Shown one piece after another: positions 31,755 to 41,761 of a stretch of DNA of 64,000 bases. The notes beneath the pieces are model-generated. The model was not told where the DNA came from. It saw only the letters and a list, made by a program, of their open reading frames with translations, and searched no databases. This DNA comes from Mixta calida. GTDB lineage: Bacteria > Pseudomonadota > Gammaproteobacteria > Enterobacterales > Enterobacteriaceae. How positions within the stretch are numbered: position 1 is the first letter of the stretch; each line of letters begins with the position of its first letter. The translations under genes and the position numbers were made by a program. The DNA lies in contig NZ_CP026378.1 of NCBI RefSeq assembly GCF_002953215.1, forward strand, positions 4,198,540 to 4,262,539, written 5' to 3'.

Positions 31755-31784
31755 TTGACTTTGGCGGGTAAAAACCGTTCTAAT
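31755..31784 (+). promoter_or_regulatory. Candidate sigma-70 promoter of yiiQ
   Basis: TTGACT (31755-31760), an 18-bp spacer and TCTAAT (31779-31784) lie 32 bp upstream of the yiiQ ATG. Each hexamer differs from consensus at one position. Confidence 0.55.
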
Positions 31785-31816
31785 CTTGGCTGAGTTTACT
31801 GGACAGGGCAGAAAAA

Positions 31817-32419
31817 ATGAAGAAAGCGCCAGGCACTTTGCTGACGCCGCTGCTGTTACTGCTTGCGCTACTGACGAGCACGACGGCGCGAGCCGACGAG
31901 ACGTCAACGCGTAGCGATGCAATGCCCACAGCGCCTTATCTGCTGCCGGGAGCGCCGACGTTTGATATGACCATCGCGCAGTTTCGGGAAAAATATAATG
32001 CGGCGAATCCTGATCTGCCGCTCAGCGAATATCGCGCCGTCGACAGTCGGCTCGATAAAAGCAATCTGACGCGCGCCGCCAGCAAAATCAGCGAAACGCT
32101 TTATGCCTCCACCGCGCTGGAGCCCGGTACCGGCAAAATAAAAACGCTGCAAATTACCTGGCTGCCGATTCCTGGCCCGGAAGAAAAGGCGGCGCAGGAA
32201 AAAGCGCAGGCCTATATGGCGGCAATGCTGCGCTTTTTCTCGCCGACGCGCTCGCAGGAAGAGAGCGGCAAGCGGCTGAGCGAGCTGTTAAACAAGGGCA
32301 AAGGATCGCGCTATTACGCCCAGACGGAAGGCGCGCTGCGCTTTGTGGTAGCGGATAATGGTGAAAAGGGGCTAACTTTCGCTGTTGAACCGATTAAGCT
32401 CGCGTTGTCAGCACCCTGA
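31817..32419 (+). CDS. yiiQ: YiiQ, exported DUF1454 protein
   Basis: This 200-residue protein begins with a signal peptide (about 1-26, ending TTARA) and so is probably periplasmic. The mature part follows E. coli YiiQ closely: [59 protein letters not shown]. The family (DUF1454) has no established function. It precedes tpiA by about 125 bp, as in E. coli. Confidence 0.9.
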   Translation: MKKAPGTLLTPLLLLLALLTSTTARADETSTRSDAMPTAPYLLPGAPTFDMTIAQFREKYNAANPDLPLSEYRAVDSRLDKSNLTRAASKISETLYASTALEPGTGKIKTLQITWLPIPGPEEKAAQEKAQAYMAAMLRFFSPTRSQEESGKRLSELLNKGKGSRYYAQTEGALRFVVADNGEKGLTFAVEPIKLALSAP

Positions 32420-32543
32420 ACATCGCGGCAAAAATGACGAAAAGCAAAGCCATTCAGGTTCAAGATCTCTATACTGTCTGGCAGACATCGCTGCCCGGCG
32501 GGCAGTGTACTTTACTGGTATAGCGTTACACGTGGAGGATATG

Positions 32544-33308
32544 ATGCGACATCCGTTAGTTATGGGTAACTGGAAGCTGAACGGCAGCAAAAAAATGGTC
32601 AGCGAGCTGATCGACGGGCTGCGTAAAGAGCTGAACGCCGTTCAGGGCTGTGGCGTCGCCATCGCCCCACCAGTGATGTATCTGGATCAGGCGCAGCAGG
32701 CGCTGGGCGACAGCCAGATCGTACTGGGCGCCCAGAACGTTGATGTGAACCTGTCCGGCGCGTTTACCGGTGAAGTGTCTGCCGAGATGCTGAAAGATAT
32801 CGGCGCGCGCTACATCATTATCGGCCATTCAGAACGTCGTACTTACCATAAAGAGAGCGATGAATTTATTGCGAAAAAATTCGCCGTTCTGAAAGCTGCG
32901 GGCCTGATCCCGGTGCTCTGTATCGGTGAGACCGAAGCGGAAAACGAAGCGGGTAAAACCGAAGAAGTTTGCGCGCGTCAGATCGACGCCGTGCTGGAAA
33001 CTCAGGGCGCAGAGGCTTTCAACGGCGTTGTTATCGCCTATGAGCCAGTCTGGGCAATCGGCACCGGCAAATCTGCTACTCCGGCGCAGGCGCAGGCGGT
33101 GCATAAATTCATTCGCGACCATATCGCGAAGAAAGACGCGAAAGTGGCTGAGCAGGTCATCATTCAGTATGGCGGCTCTGTTAACGATAAAAACGCCGCG
33201 GAGCTGTTCGCGCAGCCGGACATCGACGGCGCGCTGGTCGGCGGCGCCTCGCTGAAAGCTGACGCCTTTGCCGTTATCGTGAAGGCAGCAGCCGCAGCGA
33301 AAGCCTGA
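32544..33308 (+). CDS. tpiA: Triosephosphate isomerase
   Basis: TpiA interconverts dihydroxyacetone phosphate and glyceraldehyde-3-phosphate as a cytoplasmic dimer. The 254-residue TIM barrel has GNWKLNG (catalytic Lys), the catalytic histidine in IIGHSERR, the catalytic glutamate in [15 protein letters not shown] (flexible loop 6) and the phosphate-binding GALVGGASL. Two ATGs are adjacent; the second (32544) lies five bases after GGAGG and gives [14 protein letters not shown]. It ends at a terminator facing cdh. Confidence 0.98.
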   Translation: MRHPLVMGNWKLNGSKKMVSELIDGLRKELNAVQGCGVAIAPPVMYLDQAQQALGDSQIVLGAQNVDVNLSGAFTGEVSAEMLKDIGARYIIIGHSERRTYHKESDEFIAKKFAVLKAAGLIPVLCIGETEAENEAGKTEEVCARQIDAVLETQGAEAFNGVVIAYEPVWAIGTGKSATPAQAQAVHKFIRDHIAKKDAKVAEQVIIQYGGSVNDKNAAELFAQPDIDGALVGGASLKADAFAVIVKAAAAAKA

Positions 33309-33314
33309 TGTTTC

Positions 33315-33345
33315 ACGGGCGGTGAAGACGCCGCCCGTTTCTTTT
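33315..33345 (+). terminator. Rho-independent terminator of tpiA
   Basis: ACGGGCGG / CCGCCCGT with an 8-nt loop is followed by TTCTTTT. It lies 7 bp after the tpiA stop; no T-run exists on the minus strand for cdh. Confidence 0.85.
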
Positions 33346-33348
33346 CCG

Positions 33349-34107
33349 CTATGGCGATAACATCGCGCAGCGATGATCCTGCAACTCTTCCGCCGAACCC
33401 CGATTCAGTGCTAACCAGTTACGCTTAATCGCCATAAGCGCCAGTCTTCCGTCCGGCAACGACGCCAACGCCAGACCATATTTCCCCATCTCCTGCTGCG
33501 CCTGTGGCACTTCCTGCGACAAACGGATAAAACTGCTCTGCTGCGTCAGTTCGGCTGGCGTTAACGTGCGGATCAGCCAGCGATGCGCCGTCAACGTATA
33601 CGGCCGCCACTGCCGATCAAGCTGCGGAGCAAGGCTGTCCAGCGCCTGACGCACGTCCGGGCGCAGGCAGGAGATATGAATATGCAACTGGTTCTGCGTG
33701 CGGCCAAATTCAGAATTTATGGTAAGCGAAGCCACGCTATCCGGCACCGCCGCGCCGTGCCGCATTGAAAGCAAACTACGTTGTTGCCAGGCGAGCGCGA
33801 AAAAGTCAGGCGTGGCGGCATCGAGCAGCGCCGGGCTCTCAATGCCGCTGATGCGCGCCACCGGCATGAGCAGATATTGTAAAGGGCCATTGCGATCTTT
33901 CAGCGTGACGAAACCCTGCGCAAAATCGACGCGCTGGCAGGGGCTGGGGTTATTTTTACTTTGCTGTCCGGGAATACACTGCTGACTAATCATCCGCCAG
34001 AGCGCATCGCCATTTTGATGAAAACGCCAGGCGGCGACGCCCAGCGCGATACAGAGAGAGACTACAACAACCGTAACGATCTTCAGAGCGCGTGCAGCAG
34101 TCGGCAT
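33349..34107 (-). CDS. cdh: CDP-diacylglycerol diphosphatase
   Basis: Cdh hydrolyses CDP-diacylglycerol to phosphatidate and CMP at the inner membrane. The protein has an N-terminal membrane anchor (about 8-27), conserved PSPCQRVDF and DRNGPLQYLLMPVARISGIESP, and the HIT-like catalytic motif HIHIS (142-146). With the ATG at 34107 it has 252 residues, against 251 in E. coli; a TTG 16 codons upstream at 34155 lacks support. It lies between tpiA and sbp as in E. coli, and may be co-transcribed with sbp. Confidence 0.92.
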   Translation of the reverse strand: MPTAARALKIVTVVVVSLCIALGVAAWRFHQNGDALWRMISQQCIPGQQSKNNPSPCQRVDFAQGFVTLKDRNGPLQYLLMPVARISGIESPALLDAATPDFFALAWQQRSLLSMRHGAAVPDSVASLTINSEFGRTQNQLHIHISCLRPDVRQALDSLAPQLDRQWRPYTLTAHRWLIRTLTPAELTQQSSFIRLSQEVPQAQQEMGKYGLALASLPDGRLALMAIKRNWLALNRGSAEELQDHRCAMLSP

Positions 34108-34188
34108 AGCGGCTATTCCCTTGATGACTCGTGACAATCCTCGCCGCTTCCGCAAGCATTGTCACGTGAATCATTCAAGACGCTTTGC

Positions 34189-35178
34189 TTAACGCTTCAT
34201 AATTTGATCGTACGTACCGCCATCGGCAAAGTGGGTTTTCTGTGCCGACGTCCAGCCGCCGAATTTATCATCAACGGTGAACAGCTTCAGCGGTGAAAAG
34301 ACGTTGGCATATTTTTTCGCGACTGCCTCATCGCGCGGGCGATAGAAGTTCTGCGCGGCGATATCCTGTCCCTCCGGCGAATAAAGGTATTTCAGGTATT
34401 CAGTGGCCACTTTACGCGTGTCACGTTCGTCCACCACGCGGTCGACGACGGAAACCGTCGGCTCGGCCAGAATCGATTCGCTGGGCGTGACGATTTCAAA
34501 CTGATCTTTGCCCAGCTTGTTCACCGCCAGATACGCTTCGTTCTCCCAGGCGATTAACACGTCGCCGATGCCGCGTTCAACGAAGGTGTTGGTGGCGCCG
34601 CGCGCGCCGGAATCCTGCACTTCCACATTTTTAAACAGCGATTTGACGAACGCCTGCGCCTTCGTCTGGTCGCCCTTGTTCTGATCGAGCGCATAGCCCC
34701 AGGCCGCCAGGTAGTTCCAGCGCGCGCCGCCAGAGGTTTTCGGGTTTGGCGTAATGACCGACACGCCGGGCTTCAGCAAATCAGGCCAGTCGTGGATCTG
34801 TTTAGGATTGCCTTTACGCACCAGGAAAACGATGGTTGACGTGTAGGGAGCGGAGTTCTCGGGTAGACGTTTCATCCAGGCTTTATCAATGCGGCCGCGC
34901 TCGGCGATAGCATCCACGTCTGACGCCAGCGCCAGCGTCACTACGTCGGCGCGAATGCCGTTGATTACCGAAGTAGCCTGTTTGCCGGAGCCGCCGTGCG
35001 ACTGGCGGATCACAAGGTTATCGCCCGTTTCCTGCTTATAATGGGCGCTGAACGCTTTGTTATATTGTTCGTACAGCTCACGCGTCGGATCGTAAGAGAC
35101 GTTCAGTAGCTGAATATCCTTCGCCAGCACGCTGGTTGACGCCAGTAAAACAGCCAGCCCTACACTCCACTTATTCAT
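34189..35178 (-). CDS. sbp: Periplasmic sulfate-binding protein
   Basis: Sbp delivers sulfate to the CysTWA ABC transporter. The 329-residue protein has a signal peptide (1-19, cut after SVLA) and the conserved mature sequence [38 protein letters not shown] (sulfate contacts) and [21 protein letters not shown]. coli has the paralogue CysP in the cys operon; the tpiA-cdh-sbp-pfkA context marks this one as sbp. CysB control is expected, but I could not define a site in the 141-bp upstream gap. Confidence 0.96.
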   Translation of the reverse strand: MNKWSVGLAVLLASTSVLAKDIQLLNVSYDPTRELYEQYNKAFSAHYKQETGDNLVIRQSHGGSGKQATSVINGIRADVVTLALASDVDAIAERGRIDKAWMKRLPENSAPYTSTIVFLVRKGNPKQIHDWPDLLKPGVSVITPNPKTSGGARWNYLAAWGYALDQNKGDQTKAQAFVKSLFKNVEVQDSGARGATNTFVERGIGDVLIAWENEAYLAVNKLGKDQFEIVTPSESILAEPTVSVVDRVVDERDTRKVATEYLKYLYSPEGQDIAAQNFYRPRDEAVAKKYANVFSPLKLFTVDDKFGGWTSAQKTHFADGGTYDQIMKR

Positions 35179-35284
35179 TGCATGCTCTCCCCAATTTAAT
35201 TAGCGAAAGCGTGACATAAAGCGAGCAGCGATTTAAAGAATTAAAAATAAGAGTTTATTACTTTATAGAATATAGCGAGGAGAT

Positions 35285-35309
35285 AAAAAGGCGCTGACGG
35301 TACAGCGCC
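35285..35309 (-). terminator. Rho-independent terminator of pfkA
   Basis: On the minus strand GGCGCTG / CAGCGCC with a 6-nt loop is followed by five T. It lies 10 bp beyond the pfkA stop and insulates sbp. Confidence 0.88.
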
Positions 35310-35319
35310 CTGAAGAGCA

Positions 35320-36282
35320 TCAGTAAAGTTTTTTCGCCGTTTCCAGCCAGTCGCGTTTAAACGGACGCTTCATGTTTTCAATCGCGTCAATGATGTCGTG
35401 ATGCACCATTTTTTCGTTCTGGATGCCGACGCAGCGGCCGCCGTAGCCCTGCAGCAGCAGCTCAATCGCATAAGCGCCCATACGGGAAGCCAGAATACGG
35501 TCATAGGCGACCGGCGCGCCGCCGCGCTGAATGTGGCCCAGCACCGTGGCGCGGGTTTCACGCCTGGTTTCAGCTTCGATATATTTCGCCAGCTCATCAA
35601 TGTCGCAAATATGCTCTGTGATAGCGACGATGGCGTGCTTTTTGCCTTTCGCGATGCCCGCTTTAATCTCTTCAACCAGCTCTTCGCGGGTATAAGGGAT
35701 TTCCGGCAGCACGATAAATTCACAACCGCCGGCAATCGCCGCCGCCAGCGTCAGATCGCCGCAGTAACGTCCCATCACTTCAACAATAGAAATACGCTGA
35801 TGCGAAGAGGAGGTATCACGCAAACGGTCAATGGCCTCAACCACCGTTTCCAGCGCGGTGAAGTAGCCGATAGTGTAGTCCGTACCCGCCACGTCGTTAT
35901 CAATGGTGCCTGGCAGGCCGATGCACGGAAAGCCCATTTCCGTCAGTCGCTTCGCGCCCATATAGGAACCGTCGCCGCCGATCACCACCAGCGCGTCAAT
36001 ACCGCGCTTTTTCATATTCTCGATAGCTACCTGACGCGTTTCTTCATTACGAAATTCAGGAAAACGCGCGGAGCCCAGAAAAGTGCCGCCGCGGTTAATC
36101 ATGTCAGAAACGCTGTAGCGGTCGAGGTTGATCATACGGTCTTCATACAAGCCGAGATAGCCATCATAAATGCCAAAAACTTCCAGGCCTTCACTCAGGG
36201 CGGAGCGGACTACACCGCGAATAGCTGCGTTCATCCCTGGGGCGTCGCCGCCGCTTGTCAGTACACCGATTTTCTTGATCAT
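35320..36282 (-). CDS. pfkA: 6-phosphofructokinase I
   Basis: PfkA phosphorylates fructose-6-phosphate with ATP, the committed step of glycolysis, as an allosteric tetramer (ADP activates, PEP inhibits). The 320-residue protein has [13 protein letters not shown] (11-23), the ATP-site GGDGSYMGA, the catalytic aspartate in GTIDNDV (about 125-131) and [20 protein letters not shown]. Length equals E. coli PfkA. The ATG at 36282 follows AGAGG; a longer frame reading is not homologous. Confidence 0.98.
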   Translation of the reverse strand: MIKKIGVLTSGGDAPGMNAAIRGVVRSALSEGLEVFGIYDGYLGLYEDRMINLDRYSVSDMINRGGTFLGSARFPEFRNEETRQVAIENMKKRGIDALVVIGGDGSYMGAKRLTEMGFPCIGLPGTIDNDVAGTDYTIGYFTALETVVEAIDRLRDTSSSHQRISIVEVMGRYCGDLTLAAAIAGGCEFIVLPEIPYTREELVEEIKAGIAKGKKHAIVAITEHICDIDELAKYIEAETRRETRATVLGHIQRGGAPVAYDRILASRMGAYAIELLLQGYGGRCVGIQNEKMVHHDIIDAIENMKRPFKRDWLETAKKLY

Positions 36283-36498
36283 GGCTACCTCTGGACTCAA
36301 TACTTGATGATGAATTCGTTACGCCGGAAAGTTTCGACGCCCGCTCAGTGTCCGATCTTACCGACTCATATTGGCAAATAGTATATCAAAGCCCTGATGC
36401 TGAATTGATTCAGGTCAGACTAGTTTCTGGAAAATCTTTCACGCAACCCGGTCTGGCGCTTTGCTCAAAGCCAGGCCGATATTATTTCACAATTTCGT

Positions 36499-37395
36499 CT
36501 ATAAAAAACCCTGCGGCTCGGTTCGCGCCACGGAACACGGGTCCTGATGAATGATGATGTCAGAACCAGGGAACTGCTTTAACAGCGCCTGTTCAACCTG
36601 CTCGGCAACCCGATGCGCCTGGAATAGCGGCAGGCTGTCATCCAGTTCCAAATGTACCTGAATAAAGCGGGTAGGACCGGACTGACGGGTGCGTAAATCG
36701 TGCGCGCCCTGCACGCCGGGCCAGGTAGTGATGATTTGCACGATCTGTTGCCGCTCCGCATCCGGCAGCGCGCGATCGAGCAACGACTGTACGGCATCAT
36801 AGCCCATACGCAGCGCACTAAACAGAATCCATGCGCCGATAGCTAACGCAAAAAGCGCATCGGCGCGCGCAAAGCCATACCAGCTTAGTGCCAGCGCCAG
36901 AAAAATCGCGCCGTTCATCAATACATCGGACTGATAGTGCAGCATATCGGCACGTATCGCCTGGCTCTGCGTCTTACGCACGACCCAACGCTGAAAAGTG
37001 ACCAGCAGCAACGTGGAGAGCAACGCAATCAACGTCACCGCCATGCCGACCAGCGGCGCATGCAGCGTTTCCGGGCGCGCCAGATGTTGCAGGCCAGTAA
37101 GAAACAGGAACAGGGCGGAACCGGAGATAAACATGCTCTGCGCCAGCGCCGCCAGCGACTCCGCTTTGCCGTGGCCGAAGGTATGCTCCGCGTCGGCAGG
37201 CTGCAACGAATAGCGCACCACCAGCAGATTCGTTAGCGAAGCGGCGGTATCTACCAGCGAATCCACCAGCGCTGCCAGCACGCTCACCGATCCGGTATAC
37301 CACCAGGCGAAGATTTTAATCAGCAGCAGCAGCAGCGCCAGTACCGTTGCCGCCAGCGCGGCCCGGTTAACCAGCCGCGCATAGGAAGCCATCAT
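36499..37395 (-). CDS. fieF: FieF (YiiP), CDF-family Zn/Fe efflux transporter
   Basis: FieF exchanges Zn2+ (or Fe2+, Cd2+) for protons across the inner membrane as a dimer. The 298-residue cation-diffusion-facilitator protein has six membrane helices, with transport-site residues Asp45, Asp49 (AALVDSLVD), His153 and Asp157 (HYQSD) at the E. coli numbers. A C-terminal metallochaperone-like domain (about 210-290) ends HQDPCSV. The start ATG at 37395 ([13 protein letters not shown]) fits the family length. It lies between pfkA and cpxP, as in E. coli. Confidence 0.96.
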   Translation of the reverse strand: MMASYARLVNRAALAATVLALLLLLIKIFAWWYTGSVSVLAALVDSLVDTAASLTNLLVVRYSLQPADAEHTFGHGKAESLAALAQSMFISGSALFLFLTGLQHLARPETLHAPLVGMAVTLIALLSTLLLVTFQRWVVRKTQSQAIRADMLHYQSDVLMNGAIFLALALSWYGFARADALFALAIGAWILFSALRMGYDAVQSLLDRALPDAERQQIVQIITTWPGVQGAHDLRTRQSGPTRFIQVHLELDDSLPLFQAHRVAEQVEQALLKQFPGSDIIIHQDPCSVARTEPQGFL

Positions 37396-37534
37396 GCGCA
37401 CCCCACGAAAGGTAAAAGCTAAGTATAAGAGCAGTATGGCAAAAAGGGGTGTCGCGGATCTAACCTAATCGTCGATGGCGTAAGTAAGCTGACGCAACGG
37501 AACGCGCTTACCGCAGAAGAAAGGAAAAACAGGC

Positions 37535-37561
37535 AAAAAAAACCCCCGCATCATGCGGGGG
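37535..37561 (-). terminator. Rho-independent terminator of cpxP / CpxQ
   Basis: On the minus strand CCCCCGCAT / ATGCGGGGG forms a strong hairpin followed by eight T. It is the 3' end of the cpxP transcript and of CpxQ. Confidence 0.95.
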
Positions 37562-37592
37562 AAGACAGGGATGGTGTCTATGGCAAGGAAAA
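37535..37592 (-). ncRNA. cpxQ: CpxQ, Hfq-dependent sRNA from the cpxP 3' UTR
   Basis: The minus strand from 37592 to 37535 reproduces E. coli CpxQ almost base for base: it begins TTTTCCTTGCCATAGACACC, passes through ATCCCTGTCTTCCCCC and ends in the terminator hairpin plus T8. The only visible changes are in the terminator stem. In E. coli and Salmonella this 58-60 nt RNA is cut from cpxP mRNA by RNase E and represses envelope-protein mRNAs during Cpx stress. Conservation of the 5' seed region supports the same role. Confidence 0.9.
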
Positions 37593-37605
37593 CAGGGATA
37601 CTATG

Positions 37606-38121
37606 TTACTGGTTACTGCCGGTACTGCTCGCGTCATGCAGCGATGGAACCTGCTGCAGATTCGTTAGCTTGCGCAACTCATTCATGCGTTGCTCATGCC
37701 TTTGCTGCAAAACAGCCTGTTGCTGCGGCGTTAGCAGGTGATACATCTGGTTGCGGATACGGGACATTTCGACCTGCCGCGCAACCTGCGCCTGTGCTAA
37801 CTTTTCTGCCTGAGCCCTGACGGCTGCTTCATTAAATTCTTCTGCAATCACTAAATTATGCAGTGTCTCTAAGTCTTTCACGTTGACGGGCGGACGCTCA
37901 TATTGCGTTTGCTGCATCAGATCGCGCATCTGCTGACGCTGCTGTTCCGAAAGCTTAATGCCGTCAAACATATGGCTTTGCGGATTTTGCGCTATGCTGC
38001 CAGTCATCGTTTCAACCGGCTGATGCACCCCGTCAATCGTCGTAACGTCTGCTGCCCATGCGCTGGAGTAACTAAAAACCACCGAGGCTGAAGCAAAGAC
38101 GACGGCGGTTACCTTGCGCAT
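37606..38121 (-). CDS. cpxP: CpxP, periplasmic inhibitor of CpxA
   Basis: CpxP binds the CpxA sensor domain and keeps it off until misfolded proteins titrate it away; it is degraded by DegP with its clients. The 171-residue protein has a signal peptide (about 1-23, ending SSAWA), conserved [17 protein letters not shown] and [20 protein letters not shown]. The LTxxQ-type motifs (LSEQQ and LTPQQ) define the CpxP/Spy family. It is divergent from cpxRA across a CpxR box, and its 3' UTR carries CpxQ. Confidence 0.95.
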   Translation of the reverse strand: MRKVTAVVFASASVVFSYSSAWAADVTTIDGVHQPVETMTGSIAQNPQSHMFDGIKLSEQQRQQMRDLMQQTQYERPPVNVKDLETLHNLVIAEEFNEAAVRAQAEKLAQAQVARQVEMSRIRNQMYHLLTPQQQAVLQQRHEQRMNELRKLTNLQQVPSLHDASSTGSNQ

Positions 38122-38203
38122 CGTTTACTCCCACATTCGTTTGCGTCATTTGATTTAACGAAGTCCAGACTACAGAGATAGCTGCAAACTAGCGTCAGGG
38201 GGT

Positions 38204-38218
38204 GTAAAACTACGTAAA
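38204..38218. promoter_or_regulatory. CpxR box between cpxP and cpxRA
   Basis: GTAAAACTACGTAAA is a perfect GTAAA-N5-GTAAA. It lies 82 bp from cpxP and 54 bp from cpxR, so phosphorylated CpxR can activate both. Confidence 0.88.
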
Positions 38219-38272
38219 GCGATGGAATGGGGTGTGCGATCACGCTATTTTGCCTGCGGAGGGCTTAAGAAA

Positions 38273-38971
38273 ATGAATAAAATCCTGTTGGTAGATGATG
38301 ACCGCGAATTAACTTCGCTGCTTAAAGAACTGCTTGAAATGGAAGGGTTTAATATTGTCGTTGCCTCTGATGGCGAACAGGCTTTGAACCTGCTTGACGA
38401 CTCGATCGACCTGTTATTGCTCGATGTGATGATGCCGAAGAAAAATGGTATCGATACCTTAAAAGAGCTGCGCCAGCAGTACCAAACGCCCGTCATTATG
38501 CTGACCGCGCGCGGCAGCGAATTAGACCGCGTGCTGGGCCTGGAACTGGGCGCGGACGACTACCTGCCGAAACCTTTCAATGACCGTGAACTGGTGGCGC
38601 GCATCCGCGCGATTTTGCGTCGTTCCAGCTGGAGCGAACAGCAGCAGCAGCATGACAACAGTTCCCCCACGCTGGAAGTTGACTGCCTGCGTCTGAATCC
38701 AGGGCGTCAGGAGGCCAGTTTCGATAACGTGACGCTGGACCTGACCGGCACCGAATTCACCCTGCTCTACCTGCTGGCTCAGCACCTGGGACAGGTGGTA
38801 TCCCGTGAGCATCTGAGCCAGGAAGTGCTGGGCAAACGCCTGACGCCCTTCGACCGCGCTATTGATATGCATATCTCCAATCTGCGTCGTAAACTGCCTG
38901 AGCGCCGCGACGGCCACCCCTGGTTTAAAACGCTGCGCGGCCGTGGATACCTGATGGTTTCCGCATCATGA
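38273..38971 (+). CDS. cpxR: CpxR, envelope-stress response regulator
   Basis: CpxR is the OmpR/PhoB-type regulator phosphorylated by CpxA. The 232-residue protein has the acidic pair in LLVDDDREL, the phosphorylated Asp51 (LLLLDVMMP), Lys in LPKPFNDREL and a C-terminal winged helix (ISNLRRKLPE; TLRGRGYLM). Length equals E. coli CpxR. The ATG at 38273 begins MNKILLVDDD; the frame is open 17 codons upstream. Its TGA overlaps the cpxA ATG by four bases, so the two are translationally coupled. Confidence 0.98.
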   Translation: MNKILLVDDDRELTSLLKELLEMEGFNIVVASDGEQALNLLDDSIDLLLLDVMMPKKNGIDTLKELRQQYQTPVIMLTARGSELDRVLGLELGADDYLPKPFNDRELVARIRAILRRSSWSEQQQQHDNSSPTLEVDCLRLNPGRQEASFDNVTLDLTGTEFTLLYLLAQHLGQVVSREHLSQEVLGKRLTPFDRAIDMHISNLRRKLPERRDGHPWFKTLRGRGYLMVSAS

Positions 38972-40341
38972 TAAGCAGTTTGACCACCCGCATCTTCGCC
39001 ATCTTCTGGTTAACCCTGGCGCTGGTATTGATGCTGGTGCTGATGCTTCCTAAGCTCGACTCGCGTCAGCTTACGTCGCTGCTGGAAAGCGAGCAGCGAC
39101 AGGGCACCATGATTGAGCAGCACGTTGAAGCGGAACTGATGCAGGATCCGCCAAACGATCTGATGTGGTGGCGTCGGCTGTTTCGCGCCATCGATAAGTG
39201 GGCGCCGCCGGGGCAGCGTCTGCTGCTGGTCACCAGCGAAGGGCGCGTGATCGGCGCGCAGCACAATGAAATGCAGATTATCCGTAACTTTATCGGACAG
39301 TCTGACAATGCCGACCACCCGCAGAAAAAGAAATATGGCCGCGTCGAGCTGGTCGGTCCGTTCGCCGTGCGTGACGGCGAGGATAACTATCAACTCTACC
39401 TGATGCGTCCAGCCAGCAGTTCGCAGCTCGACTTTATCAACTTGCTGTTTGACCGTCCGCTGCTGCTGTTGATTGTCACCATGCTGATCAGTTCTCCGCT
39501 GCTGTTGTGGCTGGCGTGGAGCCTGGCGAAGCCGGCGCGTAAGCTCAAATACGCGGCGGATGAGGTGGCGAGCGGCAACCTGCGTCAACATCCAGAGCTG
39601 GAGGCGGGACCGCAAGAGTTTCTTGCCGCCGGTTCCAGCTTCAACCAGATGGTCAGCGCGCTGGAACGGATGATGACGGCGCAGCAGCGTCTGCTGTCCG
39701 ATATCTCGCACGAGCTGCGCACGCCGCTGACGCGCCTGCAGCTGGCGACGGCGCTCATGCGGCGCCGTTATGGGGAAGGCAAAGAGCTGGAGCGCATCGA
39801 GCTGGAGGCGCAGCGTCTCGACGGCATGATCAACGATCTGCTGGTGCTGTCGCGCACTCAGCATAAAAATGCGCTGGTCAGCGAAGCGATGAAGGCCAAC
39901 CATCTCTGGAACGGCGTGCTGGAAGACGCGAAATTCGAAGCGGAGCAGATGGGAAAAATGCTGGAAGTGCCCTATCCTCCGGGGCCCTGGCCGCTGTACG
40001 GCAACCCGCATGCGTTGGAAAGCGCGCTGGAGAATATCGTCCGCAACGCGCTGCGCTATTCGCACTCCCGTATCTCGGTCAGCTTCTCCGTTGATAATCA
40101 GGGCATTACGGCGCATGTGGATGATGATGGTCCGGGCGTCAGCGCGGAAGATCGCGAGCAGATTTTCCGTCCCTTCTACCGTACCGATGAAGCGCGCGAC
40201 CGCGAATCAGGCGGGACCGGTCTGGGCCTGGCAATTGTGGAAACCGCCATTCAACAGCATCGCGGCTGGGTAAAAGCGGATGACAGCCCGCTCGGGGGCC
40301 TGCGCCTGACTATCTGGCTGCCGCTGTACTCTGTGCGCTAA
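38968..40341 (+). CDS. cpxA: CpxA, envelope-stress sensor histidine kinase
   Basis: CpxA senses envelope protein misfolding and phosphorylates or dephosphorylates CpxR. The 457-residue protein has membrane helices at about 8-28 and 164-186 flanking a periplasmic domain that binds CpxP, then HAMP, the phosphoacceptor His248 in [12 protein letters not shown], and ATP-binding N, G1 and G2 motifs ([28 protein letters not shown]). Length equals E. coli CpxA. Confidence 0.98.
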   Translation: MISSLTTRIFAIFWLTLALVLMLVLMLPKLDSRQLTSLLESEQRQGTMIEQHVEAELMQDPPNDLMWWRRLFRAIDKWAPPGQRLLLVTSEGRVIGAQHNEMQIIRNFIGQSDNADHPQKKKYGRVELVGPFAVRDGEDNYQLYLMRPASSSQLDFINLLFDRPLLLLIVTMLISSPLLLWLAWSLAKPARKLKYAADEVASGNLRQHPELEAGPQEFLAAGSSFNQMVSALERMMTAQQRLLSDISHELRTPLTRLQLATALMRRRYGEGKELERIELEAQRLDGMINDLLVLSRTQHKNALVSEAMKANHLWNGVLEDAKFEAEQMGKMLEVPYPPGPWPLYGNPHALESALENIVRNALRYSHSRISVSFSVDNQGITAHVDDDGPGVSAEDREQIFRPFYRTDEARDRESGGTGLGLAIVETAIQQHRGWVKADDSPLGGLRLTIWLPLYSVR

Positions 40342-40375
40342 TTTGGTATGCTTCGGCCCTCGTTATCGGGGCCTT

Positions 40376-40849
40376 ATGCTGAATATCGTCTTATTTGAAC
40401 CTGAAATACCGCCTAACACCGGCAACATCATCCGCCTGTGCGCCAATACCGGCTTCCAGCTGCATCTGATTGAGCCGCTGGGCTTCGCCTGGGATGATAA
40501 ACGTCTGCGCCGCGCCGGACTGGATTACCATGAATTTACTGCGATTAAACGCCACGCCAGCTTCGAGGATTTCTGCCTCAATGAGAAGCCGGAACGTCTG
40601 TTTGCGCTAACCACCAAAGGCACGCCCGCCCACAGCGCGGTCAGCTACCAGGTGGGCGACTATCTTCTGTTTGGCCCGGAGAGCCGCGGCCTCCCGGACA
40701 CCATTCTGGGCGCCCTGCCGCCGCAGCAAAAAATCCGTATTCCAATGCTGGCACAGAGCCGCAGCATGAATTTGTCGAATGCGGTTTCCGTGGTGGTATA
40801 CGAAGCATGGCGGCAGCTGGACTATAGCGGCGCGCTGTTAAAAAGCTGA
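40376..40849 (+). CDS. trmL: TrmL, tRNA(Leu) wobble-nucleotide 2'-O-methyltransferase
   Basis: TrmL methylates the ribose of nucleotide 34 in two tRNA-Leu isoacceptors with S-adenosylmethionine. It is a small SPOUT-class enzyme with a C-terminal trefoil knot: [14 protein letters not shown] near the N-terminus, FGPESRGLP and [18 protein letters not shown] at the knot. The protein has 157 residues, the E. coli length. The ATG at 40376 gives [16 protein letters not shown]. It starts 34 bp after cpxA and is convergent with cysE. Confidence 0.96.
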   Translation: MLNIVLFEPEIPPNTGNIIRLCANTGFQLHLIEPLGFAWDDKRLRRAGLDYHEFTAIKRHASFEDFCLNEKPERLFALTTKGTPAHSAVSYQVGDYLLFGPESRGLPDTILGALPPQQKIRIPMLAQSRSMNLSNAVSVVVYEAWRQLDYSGALLKS

Positions 40850-40867
40850 CAGCGCGTTCTGAGTCGA

Positions 40868-41689
40868 TTAGATGCCATCGCCGAATTCAAATCCCGGCAC
40901 GGTGCCGTTAAAGTGCTGATCCATATCCATTGAGGGCTTTTCACTGGCAGGTTTGCCGACAATACGCGCCGGCACGCCAGCGGCGGTGGTATGAGGCGGC
41001 ACCGGCTGCAACACCACCGAACCGGCGCCGATTTTCGCGCCGCGTCCGACTTCAATATTGCCCAGAATCTTCGCGCCCGCGCCGATCATGACACCTTCAC
41101 GAATCTTCGGATGACGATCGCCGCTGGTTTTGCCGGTTCCGCCCAGCGTTACCGACTGCAAAATGGAGACGTCGTTTTCTACTACCGCCGTTTCGCCAAT
41201 AACGATGCCGGTGGCATGATCGAGCATAATGCCGCAGCCAATGCGCGCCGCAGGATGAATATCCACGGCGAAAGAGACAGAAATTTCGTTTTGCAGGTAG
41301 ACCGCCAGCGCCCGACGGCCTTCATTCCACAGCCAATGGCCGATGCGATAGGCCTGTAGAGCGTGGAAGCCTTTCAGGTAAAGCAGCGGCGTAGAATATT
41401 TATCAATCGCCGGGTCGCGCAGCAGCACGGCCTGAATATCGCGCGCGGCGGCGGCGATCATGGAAGGGTCCTGACGGTAAGCCTCTTCAACGATTTCGCG
41501 GATGGCGATGGCTGGCATAATGGCGTTAGCCAGCTTGTTCGCCAGCATATAGCTCAGCGCGCCTTCCAGATTTTCATGCTTGAGCAAAGTCGCATGGAAA
41601 AAGCTGGCCAACATCGGTTCACAATCCGCAAGGGCTCGCCCTTCTGCTTTGATGTTATTCCAGACCATGTTCAGTTCATCATCCGACAT
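40868..41689 (-). CDS. cysE: Serine O-acetyltransferase
   Basis: CysE acetylates serine to O-acetylserine, the first step of cysteine synthesis, as a feedback-inhibited hexamer. The 273-residue protein has an N-terminal helical domain, then a left-handed beta-helix of hexapeptide repeats (from about 140) with catalytic His158 in MLDHATGIVIGE and the cysteine-binding region GGTGKTSGDRHPKI. The C-terminal tail ends GFEFGDGI; the final Ile is what binds cysteine synthase. The ATG at 41689 follows GGGAGAG. A terminator-like hairpin lies directly upstream. Confidence 0.97.
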   Translation of the reverse strand: MSDDELNMVWNNIKAEGRALADCEPMLASFFHATLLKHENLEGALSYMLANKLANAIMPAIAIREIVEEAYRQDPSMIAAAARDIQAVLLRDPAIDKYSTPLLYLKGFHALQAYRIGHWLWNEGRRALAVYLQNEISVSFAVDIHPAARIGCGIMLDHATGIVIGETAVVENDVSILQSVTLGGTGKTSGDRHPKIREGVMIGAGAKILGNIEVGRGAKIGAGSVVLQPVPPHTTAAGVPARIVGKPASEKPSMDMDQHFNGTVPGFEFGDGI

Positions 41690-41703
41690 TGCTCTCTCCC
41701 GAT

Positions 41704-41734
41704 AAAAAAATAGCGTCCGGTTAGCCCGGAACGC
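41704..41734 (-). terminator. Terminator-like hairpin between gpsA and cysE
   Basis: On the minus strand GCGTTCCGG / CCGGACGC (one bulged T, 5-nt loop) is followed by TA then T7. It ends 15 bp before the cysE ATG, so gpsA transcripts should largely stop before cysE unless it is read through. Confidence 0.75.
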
Positions 41735-41761
41735 CACAGGTACGACAGCCGGGACTCCGCC

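Noticed and set aside
35398-36381. 327-codon open frame opposite pfkA
   Set aside because: Shadow of pfkA; no ribosome site and low-information composition.
39010-40116. 368-codon open frame opposite cpxA
   Set aside because: Antisense to a fully conserved histidine kinase; composition (Gln, Arg, His rich) is typical of a shadow frame.
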